A stretch of DNA of 44,560 nt from Bacteroidota bacterium (GCA_029561105.1 JAKQJQ010000062.1:1-44560); one strand, 5' to 3'; counted from the stretch's first letter, positions 15,927-26,289 are shown. The notes: a model not told the origin generated them from the sequence alone. Translations and numbers: made by a program.

Positions 15927-16774
15927 TTGTTCAGTACATGATAAGCAATCAACCCGTCGATTGGGCGTCTGAGGACGTTTCCTAGCTTGATGCCGTGTTT
16001 GGTGAGCACCTCTTGCAATTCGTCTTTGAGATAAAACGCAATCGATCCCACGAAATGCACGGGAATATCCTTGTAATTGTCGAACTGTTTGATGTAATTC
16101 TCCACAAAGGCTTCCATTTCCTCAAAAATAAACTGGCGGCAAAATTCACTGTCCTTGTGCCTGATGATGAACTTGGCGAAAGTGGCCAGATAGGCATTCG
16201 GGTTGGGCTCTTTATAGAGGTTGTGCTTGACGAAATCGGCATCTGTGTTGTATTCTTCTTCGAATTCTTTGGCGAGTGCTGCGGGCATTTTGTTGAAGAA
16301 ATAACCGCGCAGCAAATGGCGCCCAAAACGGTTCCCAGAACAATCATCCATGGCGATATAACCCAAAGACTGTACTTTTTGGTGCAAGACCGTGCCGTCA
16401 AAATAACTGCAGTTCGAGCCGGTTCCGAGAATGGAAACGATGGCCTCCTCGCCTTTTGGCGTTGTGGCATAAACCGCAGCGTAAGTGTCTTCGTGTACCG
16501 TCACTTTTGCTTTGGAGAAATATTCCTCGAAAATATCGGTAAGGAATTTCTTCATACGGTCGGTGCCGCAACCCGCGCCGTAAAAGAAAAGGTAATCGGC
16601 TTTGTCTTTGTTGTGTTCGATGTCGAATTTGTCGTCGAGGCGGCTGATGACTTCTTCTTTGGTGAGTACTTCTGGGTTGAGCCCGAGCGATTGTGTGGTA
16701 AAAAGGACTTTCCCTGAATCGTCTATGGCAATCCAATCGGCTTTGGTAGAACCGCTGTCAACAAGTAATTTCAT
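15923..16774 (-). CDS. BadF/BadG-family kinase, N-acetylglucosamine-kinase-like
   Basis: A 283-residue sugar kinase of the ASKHA fold: first phosphate motif VDSGSTKADW (residues 5-14), second SILGTGSNCSYFDG, and a C-terminal VHFVGSIAFYLKDEL helix-strand pattern. Annotated relatives phosphorylate GlcNAc (or glucosamine) with ATP, feeding recovered amino sugar to GlcNAc-6-P. The segment after the second phosphate motif reads MDDCSGNRFGRHLL rather than the common GDEGSGYWIG-type sequence, so substrate is less certain. Ends in an ATGA overlap with mgsA. It is separated from gap by a terminator and a dispersed repeat. Confidence 0.83.
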   Translation of the reverse strand: MKLLVDSGSTKADWIAIDDSGKVLFTTQSLGLNPEVLTKEEVISRLDDKFDIEHNKDKADYLFFYGAGCGTDRMKKFLTDIFEEYFSKAKVTVHEDTYAAVYATTPKGEEAIVSILGTGSNCSYFDGTVLHQKVQSLGYIAMDDCSGNRFGRHLLRGYFFNKMPAALAKEFEEEYNTDADFVKHNLYKEPNPNAYLATFAKFIIRHKDSEFCRQFIFEEMEAFVENYIKQFDNYKDIPVHFVGSIAFYLKDELQEVLTKHGIKLGNVLRRPIDGLIAYHVLNK

Positions 16775-16820
16775 TAATGTGGCTTTTTGGGTTGGTTTTT
16801 ACTTTTGTTCGATATTGCTA

Positions 16821-16992
16821 CGCCAGTTCGCTAACGCTCGGGTCAACGTTCAACATTCGTTATTCGACATTTTTAAAGGTTCAATGTTGAACAACGAATG
16901 TAGAATGTTGAAGTGCTGCGCCTAGCCCCGATTGTAGCGGCATCCTTTTTCCTGCTTCTTTAGCAGGGAAAAGATATAGCGGAAAGCGGGAT
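16821..16992. repeat. Dispersed structured repeat, copy A
   Basis: Two modules. 16821-16847 matches 34656-34682 in reverse complement at 25 of 27 positions. 16919-16992 is the core: CGCCTAGCCCCGA, then AGCGGCATCC, a hairpin (TTTTTCCTGC / GCAGGGAAAA), then AGCGGAAAGCGGGA. Between them lie partly inverted TTCAACATTCGTT/AACGAATG segments. Copy B at 34718-34790 has the same flanks but a different hairpin. No ORF of note lies here. Confidence 0.85.
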
Positions 16993-17015
16993 TGGCTTCT
17001 AATAAATCAATAAAT

Positions 17016-17049
17016 AAAATCCCGCTAATGGCTGACTAACGGGATTTTT
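17016..17049 (-). terminator. Intrinsic terminator downstream of gap
   Basis: AAAATCCCG (17016-17024) pairs with CGGGATTTT (17040-17048) around a 15-base loop, with a run of A's on the plus strand that becomes T's at the end of the gap transcript. It separates gap from the kinase-mgsA pair. Confidence 0.75.
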
Positions 17050-17063
17050 GGTAAATATACTAT

Positions 17064-18128
<1,065 letters not shown>

Positions 18129-18177
18129 TCAAAATACGCCTTTTCATTGTTAAATATTAACTGCTAATTATTCGTTA

Positions 18178-19164
18178 TTATGTGGTCATGATGTCGGAGA
18201 CGCGCAGCAATTCGCGGTCTATTTCTGTTTTTCCTTTAATGGCTTGTTCGAGCGGCGTCAAAGCAACTTTATCACTGAGCAATCCTACCATATAATTGGT
18301 TTTTCCTTCGATCAGCGATTCTACCGCTTTTACGCCCAAACGACTCGCGAGCACACGGTCAAAACAAGAGGGCGCGCCGCCGCGTTGCATGTGACCGAGG
18401 ACCGAAACGCGTACGTCGTATTCTGGCATGTTGGCTTCTACGTAATCTTTGAGTTCAAAGACGTTTTTGCCGATTTTATCGCCTTCTGCAATGACAACAA
18501 TACTTGAGGATTTCCCGGATGCTTTGGATTTTTTGAGCGATTCAAGCAGACGGTCGAGCCCGAGGTCTTCTTCTGGGATCAGGATTTCTTCTGCTCCCGC
18601 GCCAATTCCGGCGTTTAGTGCAATGTGTCCCGCATCGCGACCCATGACTTCTACAAAAAACAGTCGGTTGTGCGAACTCGCTGTATCGCGGATTTTATCG
18701 ATTACTTCTACCACCGTATTCAAGGCCGTGTCATAGCCCAAAGTGTGGCTGGTGCCAAAGATGTCATTGTCTATCGTCCCTGGGATTCCCATGACGGGAA
18801 AGTGGTATTCCTTGTTGAAGATTTCGGCACCGGTAAAACTACCGTCACCACCTATGACCACTAGCGCGTCTACGCCTGCCGCCACGAGTTTTTCGTGGGC
18901 TTGTTGGCGGCCCTCGGTGGTCATAAATTCTTTGGAGCGCGCCGACTTTAGGATGGTGCCGCCTTTATTGACAATATTATTGACGCTTCGTGGCCCCATT
19001 TCCTTAAAATCGCCCTCAATCATTCCTTGGTAACCCCTGTAAATACCGATGCAGTCGATGTTATGGTAGGCGCAAGTCCTGACAACAGAACGAATGGCGG
19101 CGTTCATACCAGGAGAATCTCCCCCAGAAGTGAGCACACCAATCTTTTTTATCGTTTTTGACAT
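18178..19164 (-). CDS. pfkA: 6-phosphofructokinase
   Basis: Taken from the ATG at 19162-19164 (MSKTIKKIGVLTSGGDSPG), the protein has 328 residues, the usual bacterial PfkA length; a longer reading to 19194 adds a poor N-terminus. ATP-site motifs are GGDSPGMNAAIR (14-25) and GGDGSF (105-110). Catalytic Asp132 is in GTIDND, and the substrate segment MGRDAGHIAL and the end-region GHMQRGG are present. It catalyses the committed ATP-dependent step of glycolysis. A Gly after the GGD motif (GGDGS) marks the ATP-type rather than PPi-type enzyme. Followed by gap. Confidence 0.95.
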   Translation of the reverse strand: MSKTIKKIGVLTSGGDSPGMNAAIRSVVRTCAYHNIDCIGIYRGYQGMIEGDFKEMGPRSVNNIVNKGGTILKSARSKEFMTTEGRQQAHEKLVAAGVDALVVIGGDGSFTGAEIFNKEYHFPVMGIPGTIDNDIFGTSHTLGYDTALNTVVEVIDKIRDTASSHNRLFFVEVMGRDAGHIALNAGIGAGAEEILIPEEDLGLDRLLESLKKSKASGKSSSIVVIAEGDKIGKNVFELKDYVEANMPEYDVRVSVLGHMQRGGAPSCFDRVLASRLGVKAVESLIEGKTNYMVGLLSDKVALTPLEQAIKGKTEIDRELLRVSDIMTT

Positions 19165-19305
19165 TATTTTGCAATTAAAATGTAAACTTAGCAAACATCG
19201 GTAACTTTCAGGGTAGTGTTTTTAAACCTTTATGATTTTCAAACGTTTTCGTTGATAAGTTTTTAAATAATGCCTGAAACTTGCGGGTTACTGCTCGATT
19301 TGGGA

Positions 19306-22300
19306 CTAATCGTCGGTAGGGATCGCGTCCGAGTTGACCTTGGGGATATCTTTCTCGTCCTGCTCGTCTTTGCCCTCTTTTCCTTGGTCCTGGTCGGCGT
19401 CCTTGATGCGGATAAAATCGGGCAGCAAATCTGAATCCTGCGGCACGCCGTCTTTAGGCTGCGCGATGATGGTGGCCTTGCCTTTGAAGATGCGGTTCAC
19501 GAGTTCTGTGAACGTATCAAAGTCTACCTCGTAGGTAATACCAAGCCCTTGGGTGTAACCGATGCCTTGCCCAATATAGTTGATGTCATTCTCTTTATTG
19601 AAAGCACGCAGGTACATCGTGCCGTCTTCATTCACGCGATACTGCACCTCTACGTCGCCCACCACTGCCGACTCATTGATGCCGCCAACGGGAACTCCGA
19701 GTTTCCCTTTAATATTGATGCGTTCGCTCACTTTTGTGGTTACCGTAACGCCAAAACGGCCACCGGTTTCATTTCCGGGTGTACGCTCGGCCGGTGCGAG
19801 GTCTACCCCGATGTTGATCTTGTCGGCGTCATCGTTAAAGACGCTACCCAACAAATCGCCTACCTTTTCGTAAAGGTTACTCGTTAGTGCATTCTGGCTT
19901 AAACCTTCGTCGCTGAGGAAACCGCCGGTGGATAGCAAAATCAGCGCTTGTTTTTGCCGCACATCTTTGTCATCGAGTTTGGTCTGGATTTCTGACTTGA
20001 GTACCGAGCTTACTGTCGGGAAATTGATATCGAAATTGGGTTCGGGAGTGCTCAGGTTGCCGCGCAACCCAATAACCACTTCTACCGGAACTTTCTTGTT
20101 GGCCGTAGCGTTCTCGAGTAAGACACCCGGATTTGCCGTGGTTTTATAAATGGCCTCGAGGTTTAGTATGGCACGCATCGGGTCGCCTTCCCAAGTAATC
20201 GAGCCCCCTTTTTTGACCTCGAACTTCTTGTTAATGAGTCCGCCATAGCGAAAATTATAGGTTCCCTCATATGCCTGGAAATCGCCCCACATATTAAACT
20301 TACCCAGCGTGTTGATCTTAAAGAGCAACGACCCAAAACCTTTGCCTTTCATTCCGTGGCCGGTTGCGCGATCCAGAATGACCTCTACCTCGGCATCGGG
20401 TGTGATGGCAAAATCAAATTCGAGTTCGAGCCCATTGTAGTTGCGCGTCTGTTGTTCGGCTATGCCTTTCTGAATGTTGAATTTTTCGTTCTTGGTGATA
20501 AAGTGTATGTAACCGTTCTCTCCTACCGATTGCGCGTCATTGATGGGGATTTTAACCACAGTGCCTTTTTCTGATTCGGCATCGACCTTAATAAACAAAC
20601 CGTCTGTAGGCCCTTTTATGGTGGCGTAGCCGTTGATAAATGCCGTCCCAAAATAGGCCGCATCCTCGCTGTCCTTGGTATTGAGCGCCAGGAGTCTTTT
20701 AGAGCTTACATTGAGATCCAGTTTCCAGTCGCCAAAATTATTGTGTTCGATGCTTCCGTTGAGCTTGCCCTGGGTCTGGAATTCAGAATCGCTGATGGTG
20801 GCGTTCCTGATCAGAAACTTCCGCTCGGTTACGTCCACTACGGCGTCATCATCAATCTGGTAATCTGTGTTTAGATACGGGATGCCCAAGCCTGCTTTCT
20901 TAACAAACAGCCGCCCGTTGATTTCAAGGTTGTCTACATCGCCGCGGATGTTGGATTTCCCGCTTGCAAATCCACGAATATTAGAAATGACATCGCCACC
21001 CAATGAGCCCAAAACCCCAAGGTTGAAATCATTGAAATCCAGGTCGAGGTCGAGATTGGTTTTGTTGGATGCCACTTCCAGGTTGCCATCTGCGGTAAAC
21101 GAGGCCACATTTTCGTTTTCGATGTTAGAGGAAAGGTAGAATTTCCTGAAACTGTCATCGCCCTTGATGTCCAGGTTGAGCGTTCCAAGAGCCACAGAAT
21201 TGAGCTGCAGGCTATCTATCTTAACCGCTGCTGTAGGCTGGTAAATGGCATTTTCCTGTTTGAGATTGACCACACCATCGAGGTTGCCTTTGATCGTGAA
21301 CTTTTCTAGCGCTGGCAAAAGGTTGTCCAGGTGGACGTCCTGGAAACTGAGCCGAAGGTCTTTGGTCTTGTTTTCCTTTAAGGTTCCGCCAAGCGCAATT
21401 TTTTGGTTTTCATGCGACATCACAATGTTGTCGATGCTAAAGTTCTTGAGTTTTTTGTCAAAAACAATCTTGTTGTCATGTGCGTCCTGCTCGTTGAGAT
21501 ACCACATGAAATCCTGGTATTTAAGCTCTGATTTCTGGATGCCCACCACACTTTGCCGCTCCTTGTTGATGGTGTGGTACAGGTTCAGGTTGTAGGCATC
21601 CTGCGCTTTTTCGCCGCCTTTAAACTCCGTTCGTAAAAATAGGGTGTCGTTGGTTGTGACATTGATCAGGCTGAAATCGCTCACCTTGTAATATTTGGTC
21701 TTGATGCTGTCGAGTTCTATAAAGGTGTTGTAGAGCGGGTTTTTATTGTCGATGTTGATGTTGATTTTTTCAAAAGTGTTCTCGAAAGCGGTAACCTGGG
21801 GCGAAGTAAAATTAAACTTAAACTCGTCATTGTTAGAATTGATACTGCCTTTAAGTGCCGTGTTGGTGCCTATCGCAATTCCCGGATAAAATACCTCAAT
21901 AACCTTATTGTAGATATTGAAATTGAACTTGAGGTACTGCCCTTTCTGGATTTTGTTGGGCGAATAATTGGCATACAAACTTCCTACCGAATTCTCGACC
22001 ATCTTGCGCAATTGATTGACCTTGAATTTGCCAACCACCGTGCCGTCGATGATATCGGGCGAATTGATTGAAATGGTGCGAACGCGGTCTGCATCAAAAG
22101 AAGATTTGAGCGAGAAATTGTCAAAAAAGTAAGTGTCTTTGTTGTTCTGGAACGAGGTATCGGTAAAATCGATGCTGCCTTTGAGATCATCGAGGCTGTT
22201 GCCCGAAATGTCCATCTTGATGTCACCCTTAAAAATTGAAATCGAATCGTTCTTAATAAAGTTGAGCTTGCGCAGGTTGGCGTAATCGATCTTGGTATTG

Positions 22301-23796
22301 AACTGGTAAGCGATGTCTTTTTTACCCAGATTGACCAGTCCGTCAAAATCCATAAACAAATTCGGGTCGTTGACAAACACCTTGCCCTTGAAAACCGGGT
22401 TCTTGAAGTTGCCGTCGACTATAATCTTGGTATAGTTGTAACCGTTGTAATACACTTTGTATATGTCGCCGGAGAATGTCGTATTGAGGTTCTTCTGGAT
22501 AAATCCCTTGCCATCAACATCCACATTGAGTGTGACTTTGCCAACATCCTTACGATTCAGGAACGCGCCAATGTTGAACTCCTCGAGAATGATATTGCCT
22601 TTGTATTGGGCATTGTCAATGTTGTCGATGTCATTGATCTGGAGATTCGACTGGATGTTGCCCAACTGCGTCGCCATATAAAAATCGGCAGCGATTGCCC
22701 TTGCCGATATCTCGGTCTTACCGCGCAAATTGAATTGCCCGATTTTTTTTAGCGATGACGGTAATTTCTTGCCCAGCACATTGGGCAGCAATTGCACCAG
22801 GTTGTCATAATTAGACGAAACCTTGTCAAACTTACCCAGCATATAGAAACGCTGGTGGTCCTTGCCAAACAAATTCTTAAAGTTGACATTGCCATAAATC
22901 TGCGAATTTTTACTGTCGGTGAGCCGAAGCCCCGTCATGGTAATGTCATTTAATGCTCCGGTTACGTGCGCTCGCATTGCGAAAACCTGATCTTTTCCCA
23001 TTTCGTTGTAGAAATAACGGATGTCATTGGTTGCCAGCAGGGACTTGTCAATCTGGATATCAAATTGTACCTTGTTGTTGAAATCCTGGAAATCCTCACG
23101 CTTGTAATTCAGTGCCACCTTGCCTTTAAAAGTAGAATTGCGCGTCGCCAATTCGAGGTTACTTAAAATGATGTTCTTTTTGGTATAAGTAAAACGTGAC
23201 GACATTTCCTTGACAAATAAACCGCGGTAATCCATGAAAGACATCTTTTTGATATCCATCGAGACCACCGGACCATGGATCATGAAATCGCTGGCTGTGG
23301 CATTAAGGTAAGAGAAATCGGCGTCCTTTGGGTTCTCGCGGTTTTCATCGAACAGTAAAAAATGGCTGTTGGTGAGGTAGACATTTTTGGCCTTCATGAG
23401 GAATTTCTTCCCAGATGACGGTTGGCCCGAGTCGAACGCGGCGATGAACTTGTCGAGGTTCGTGTCTTTTTCGCCTTTGTAGGTATTCATCCTAAACAGC
23501 AAATGGTCTGCACGGATGTCGCCAAAAAGCAAGTCTCCCGATGCCATCTGCCCAAAATCGAGTACTGTAGTGGTAATCCGTTTGGCGTAAATTAGCGTGT
23601 CTTTGTGGTGGTCGCGCACCAGTACACCTTTGAGTTTAACGCCGCCAAAAACCGTGATAGCGATTTTCTCGATGTTGATGTCTGTTTTGTATTCGGTATT
23701 GATTTGCGCTGTAGCATATTGCGCAATCTGGGTTTGCACCGATGGCAACGAAAGCGCGATGCCACAAACCAGCAATAGTAGGATAAGCACAAGCAA
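19306..23796 (-). CDS. tamB: TamB-family translocation/assembly module protein
   Basis: About 1,496 residues in the form given. An N-terminal membrane anchor (LVLILLLLVCGIALSLPSVQ) leads to an AsmA/TamB-type start, then long beta-helical repeats, then a C-terminal TamB (DUF490) domain at residues about 1060-1440 (GLELEFDFAITPDAEVEVIL, GLRGNLSTPEPNFDINFP) and an acidic tail. TamB-like proteins span the periplasm as hydrophobic-groove bridges for lipid transport or barrel assembly. Start problem: the first usable codon is a TTG at 23794-23796. The frame stays open for 21 more codons upstream (ending at a TAA at 23860-23862) with no ATG or GTG there, although those codons encode a plausible basic N-terminus. 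Divergent from tsaD. Confidence 0.88.
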   Translation of the reverse strand: MLVLILLLLVCGIALSLPSVQTQIAQYATAQINTEYKTDINIEKIAITVFGGVKLKGVLVRDHHKDTLIYAKRITTTVLDFGQMASGDLLFGDIRADHLLFRMNTYKGEKDTNLDKFIAAFDSGQPSSGKKFLMKAKNVYLTNSHFLLFDENRENPKDADFSYLNATASDFMIHGPVVSMDIKKMSFMDYRGLFVKEMSSRFTYTKKNIILSNLELATRNSTFKGKVALNYKREDFQDFNNKVQFDIQIDKSLLATNDIRYFYNEMGKDQVFAMRAHVTGALNDITMTGLRLTDSKNSQIYGNVNFKNLFGKDHQRFYMLGKFDKVSSNYDNLVQLLPNVLGKKLPSSLKKIGQFNLRGKTEISARAIAADFYMATQLGNIQSNLQINDIDNIDNAQYKGNIILEEFNIGAFLNRKDVGKVTLNVDVDGKGFIQKNLNTTFSGDIYKVYYNGYNYTKIIVDGNFKNPVFKGKVFVNDPNLFMDFDGLVNLGKKDIAYQFNTKIDYANLRKLNFIKNDSISIFKGDIKMDISGNSLDDLKGSIDFTDTSFQNNKDTYFFDNFSLKSSFDADRVRTISINSPDIIDGTVVGKFKVNQLRKMVENSVGSLYANYSPNKIQKGQYLKFNFNIYNKVIEVFYPGIAIGTNTALKGSINSNNDEFKFNFTSPQVTAFENTFEKININIDNKNPLYNTFIELDSIKTKYYKVSDFSLINVTTNDTLFLRTEFKGGEKAQDAYNLNLYHTINKERQSVVGIQKSELKYQDFMWYLNEQDAHDNKIVFDKKLKNFSIDNIVMSHENQKIALGGTLKENKTKDLRLSFQDVHLDNLLPALEKFTIKGNLDGVVNLKQENAIYQPTAAVKIDSLQLNSVALGTLNLDIKGDDSFRKFYLSSNIENENVASFTADGNLEVASNKTNLDLDLDFNDFNLGVLGSLGGDVISNIRGFASGKSNIRGDVDNLEINGRLFVKKAGLGIPYLNTDYQIDDDAVVDVTERKFLIRNATISDSEFQTQGKLNGSIEHNNFGDWKLDLNVSSKRLLALNTKDSEDAAYFGTAFINGYATIKGPTDGLFIKVDAESEKGTVVKIPINDAQSVGENGYIHFITKNEKFNIQKGIAEQQTRNYNGLELEFDFAITPDAEVEVILDRATGHGMKGKGFGSLLFKINTLGKFNMWGDFQAYEGTYNFRYGGLINKKFEVKKGGSITWEGDPMRAILNLEAIYKTTANPGVLLENATANKKVPVEVVIGLRGNLSTPEPNFDINFPTVSSVLKSEIQTKLDDKDVRQKQALILLSTGGFLSDEGLSQNALTSNLYEKVGDLLGSVFNDDADKINIGVDLAPAERTPGNETGGRFGVTVTTKVSERINIKGKLGVPVGGINESAVVGDVEVQYRVNEDGTMYLRAFNKENDINYIGQGIGYTQGLGITYEVDFDTFTELVNRIFKGKATIIAQPKDGVPQDSDLLPDFIRIKDADQDQGKEGKDEQDEKDIPKVNSDAIPTDD

Positions 23797-23945
23797 TAAA
23801 CGGACTACTATTTTTCTGAACCTTTTGATAGATGGGCTGGTTTTAAATTCCTGATTTTTTTAAATTAACTGCTGCAGCAATTCCTGATAAAAAATCTATA
23901 ATTTTGCTTGGCGGTAAAAATACAGATTTTTACGGGGTTTTGAAT

Positions 23946-23953
23946 CAAATATA
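23946..23953 (-). promoter_or_regulatory. Candidate -7 element for tamB
   Basis: On the minus strand this reads TATATTTG, a full match to TAnnTTTG. RNA would start near 23940, giving a leader of at least 80 bases before any possible tamB start. No convincing -33 TTG lies at the right distance. Confidence 0.35.
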
Positions 23954-23975
23954 GTCCAAAAAATAATGCCATTTC

Positions 23976-24998
23976 ATGCACAATCCTGACGTTTACCTTT
24001 TGGCCATTGAAAGTTCGTGCGATGATACGGCGGCGGCGGTTTTAAAGAACGATAAAGTCCTCTCGAATATTGTCGCCAACCAGCTCGTACATCAGCAATA
24101 TGGCGGCGTGGTACCCGAATTGGCATCGCGTGCGCACCAGCAACATATCGTCCCGGTGATTGATGCCGCGCTGAGCAAGGCCGGTGTCGCCAAGGAACAA
24201 CTTTCGGCCATTGCTTTTACACAAGGACCTGGATTGATGGGTTCTTTGCTGGTAGGCAGTTCATTTGCCAAGTCATTGTCATTGGCACTAAAGGTTCCGC
24301 TGATTGCCGTGAACCACATGCACGCGCACATTCTCGCCCACTTTATCGATGAGGATGGATTCGGGAAACCCACGTTTCCATTCCTGGCGCTGACCATTTC
24401 TGGCGGGCACACGCAAATCGTTAAAGTCAACGGTTTTTTCGACCTCGAAATCATTGGCGAAACCACCGATGATGCTGTTGGCGAAGCCTTTGATAAAAGT
24501 GCCAAAATCCTCGGCTTGCCTTATCCCGGCGGACCGCTCGTGGACAAATACGCGCAATTGGGCAACCCTACTGCTTATGCTTTTACCAAACCCAAAGTGC
24601 CCGGACTCGATTTCAGTTTTTCGGGGCTCAAGACTGCCATTTTGTATTTCGTACAGAAGAATGTGGCGGAAAACGCAAATTTTATCGAAGAGCATCGCAA
24701 CGACATTTGTGCGTCTATCCAGCATACGATTATTGAAATTTTAATGGACAAACTCGAATTGGCTGTGGCGCAAACGGGGATTACCCAGGTTGCCATCGGC
24801 GGCGGTGTATCGGCCAATTCGGGTATCCGAAAAACCTTGAAAGACGCCGAACAGCTATATGGTTGGAAAACCTTTATCCCCAAATTTGAATACACTACAG
24901 ACAATGCAGCCATGATTGGAATTGTAGGTTACCACAAATTCCTGAGCGATCATTTTGAGACATCAGCCGTGGTGGCAAAAGCCCGAATTGCATTTTAA
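23976..24998 (+). CDS. tsaD: tRNA N6-adenosine threonylcarbamoyltransferase TsaD
   Basis: A 340-residue Kae1/TsaD protein: AIESSCDDT near the N-terminus (10-18), GGVVPELASR, TQGPGLMGSL, the metal-binding NHMHAH (His114 and His118), SGGHTQI (142-148) and GGGVSANSGIR. It transfers threonylcarbamoyl to A37 of tRNAs that read ANN codons, working with TsaB, TsaC and TsaE elsewhere in the genome. It is divergent from tamB, an arrangement I recall from other flavobacteria. Length and motifs are fully typical. Confidence 0.97.
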   Translation: MHNPDVYLLAIESSCDDTAAAVLKNDKVLSNIVANQLVHQQYGGVVPELASRAHQQHIVPVIDAALSKAGVAKEQLSAIAFTQGPGLMGSLLVGSSFAKSLSLALKVPLIAVNHMHAHILAHFIDEDGFGKPTFPFLALTISGGHTQIVKVNGFFDLEIIGETTDDAVGEAFDKSAKILGLPYPGGPLVDKYAQLGNPTAYAFTKPKVPGLDFSFSGLKTAILYFVQKNVAENANFIEEHRNDICASIQHTIIEILMDKLELAVAQTGITQVAIGGGVSANSGIRKTLKDAEQLYGWKTFIPKFEYTTDNAAMIGIVGYHKFLSDHFETSAVVAKARIAF

Positions 24999-25061
24999 AC
25001 ATGATAGTTATATAGCGTTGATTGCAGCGAATCTGGTTTTTATTTAACAGGGTTGATGCGT

Positions 25062-25096
25062 TATCGGTAATTTTTTAGTAAAAAAGTTGACCGATA
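25062..25096. promoter_or_regulatory. Palindromic site upstream of the ArsR-type regulator
   Basis: TATCGGT (25062-25068) and ACCGATA (25090-25096) are exact inverted repeats around a T6/A6 inner symmetry. It lies 55 bases before the regulator's ATG, so it could be an autoregulatory operator; it could also be the end of the tsaD transcript. Function is inferred from position and symmetry only. Confidence 0.4.
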
Positions 25097-25150
25097 TTTG
25101 AAGCGTTGTTCGAATTAAATCGTACTTTGGCGATAAATAATTGGGGGATT

Positions 25151-25561
25151 ATGGGAACTACAAAAAAATTGGCCTTCCAGCAGGACGTGTACACGACCGC
25201 CGAAATATTTAAGGCGTTGGGCCATCCGGCACGATTGCAGATATTAAAAATCCTGCTTCAAAGAAAATTATGTACTTGCGGCACCATCGTAGAAGAGTTA
25301 CCTTTGGCGCAATCGACCGTTTCAAAGCATCTGCTCGAACTCAAGAAAGCCAAAATCGTTTCACTGAAAGTGCAAGGAAAAAAAACGATCTACAGCCTGA
25401 TTGAAGACAACCTGATGTTCACCAAGGATTTCTTGTTGGAGTACATCGGCGGCACCGAAACTACGGCCAAAGAAATGGTCGTCAAGCCTTCGCGCAGGGT
25501 CAATAAGAAACTGCAAAAGGAAAATTACGTATTCAAACACCGCCCTAAAAAAGAGCAATAA
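25151..25561 (+). CDS. ArsR/SmtB-type winged-helix transcription regulator
   Basis: From the ATG at 25151 (preceded by GGGGGA, one of the few Shine-Dalgarno-like sites here) the protein has 136 residues. The ArsR HTH shows as FKALGHPARLQILKILL, then KLCTCG (Cys41, Cys43), then LAQSTVSKHLLELKKAKIV as the recognition helix, and GKKTIYSL as the wing. Cys-x-Cys at the start of helix 3 resembles the ELCVCD metal site of ArsR but lacks its third Cys, so metal sensing is possible, not shown. A Lys/Arg-rich tail follows. rsmE begins 23 bases downstream. A palindrome lies 55 bases upstream. Confidence 0.85.
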   Translation: MGTTKKLAFQQDVYTTAEIFKALGHPARLQILKILLQRKLCTCGTIVEELPLAQSTVSKHLLELKKAKIVSLKVQGKKTIYSLIEDNLMFTKDFLLEYIGGTETTAKEMVVKPSRRVNKKLQKENYVFKHRPKKEQ

Positions 25562-25584
25562 ACAACCGCCTCCCCAAAAAATCC

Positions 25585-26289
25585 ATGCAATTATTTTACA
25601 ACCCAGACCTCAATCCCCAAACAGAAAGCTTCGCCTTTGACCGCGAAGAAAGTCGGCACATCATCAAAGTCCTTCGTAAAAAAGACAGCGACATTTTGCA
25701 CGTAACCGACGGCAAAGGCCATTTGTTTACCACGCAAATTACACTTGCATCCGATAATAAATGTACCGTTAAAGTAGTGTCTTGCGAGAAAAAAGCGCCT
25801 TCAAAAGTACAGCTGCATCTTGCTGTGGCGCCTACCAAAATGAACGACCGCTACGAATGGTTCCTTGAAAAAGCCACAGAAATAGGCATTTCCCAAATCA
25901 CTCCTATCATTTGCGACCATTCCGAGCGCAAGCAAGTCAACGTCGATCGAATGGAAAAAATATTGATTTCGGCGATGAAGCAGTCCAAACAATGTTACCT
26001 TCCAAAATTCAACGCGGCTATTTTACTCAAAGATTTCCTGAAATTGAAAGGCAACGGCCAACTCTTTATTGCGCATTGCGAAGAAACCCAGAAGCAATCA
26101 CTCAAAACCGCCTTGAAACCCTACACCGATGTCACGATACTCATTGGCCCTGAAGGGGATTTCTCAGAAAAAGAAATCGCGCTCGCCATAGAAAACCATT
26201 ACGTTCCCGTGATGCTCGGCGAGACGCGCTTGCGAACAGAAACGGCTGCAATCGTAGCTTGTCATACGGTAGTCTTCACAAATGAATGA
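25585..26289 (+). CDS. rsmE: 16S rRNA (uracil-1498-N3)-methyltransferase RsmE
   Basis: A 234-residue SPOUT-fold enzyme. The N-terminal PUA-like domain includes SRHIIKVLRKKDSD; EKATEIGISQITPI follows; the knotted SAM site is IGPEGDFSEKE with LGETRLRTETA. RsmE methylates N3 of U1498 in 16S rRNA of the assembled 30S subunit. Length and order of motifs are typical. It follows the ArsR-type gene by 23 bases and probably shares its transcript. Confidence 0.95.
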   Translation: MQLFYNPDLNPQTESFAFDREESRHIIKVLRKKDSDILHVTDGKGHLFTTQITLASDNKCTVKVVSCEKKAPSKVQLHLAVAPTKMNDRYEWFLEKATEIGISQITPIICDHSERKQVNVDRMEKILISAMKQSKQCYLPKFNAAILLKDFLKLKGNGQLFIAHCEETQKQSLKTALKPYTDVTILIGPEGDFSEKEIALAIENHYVPVMLGETRLRTETAAIVACHTVVFTNE

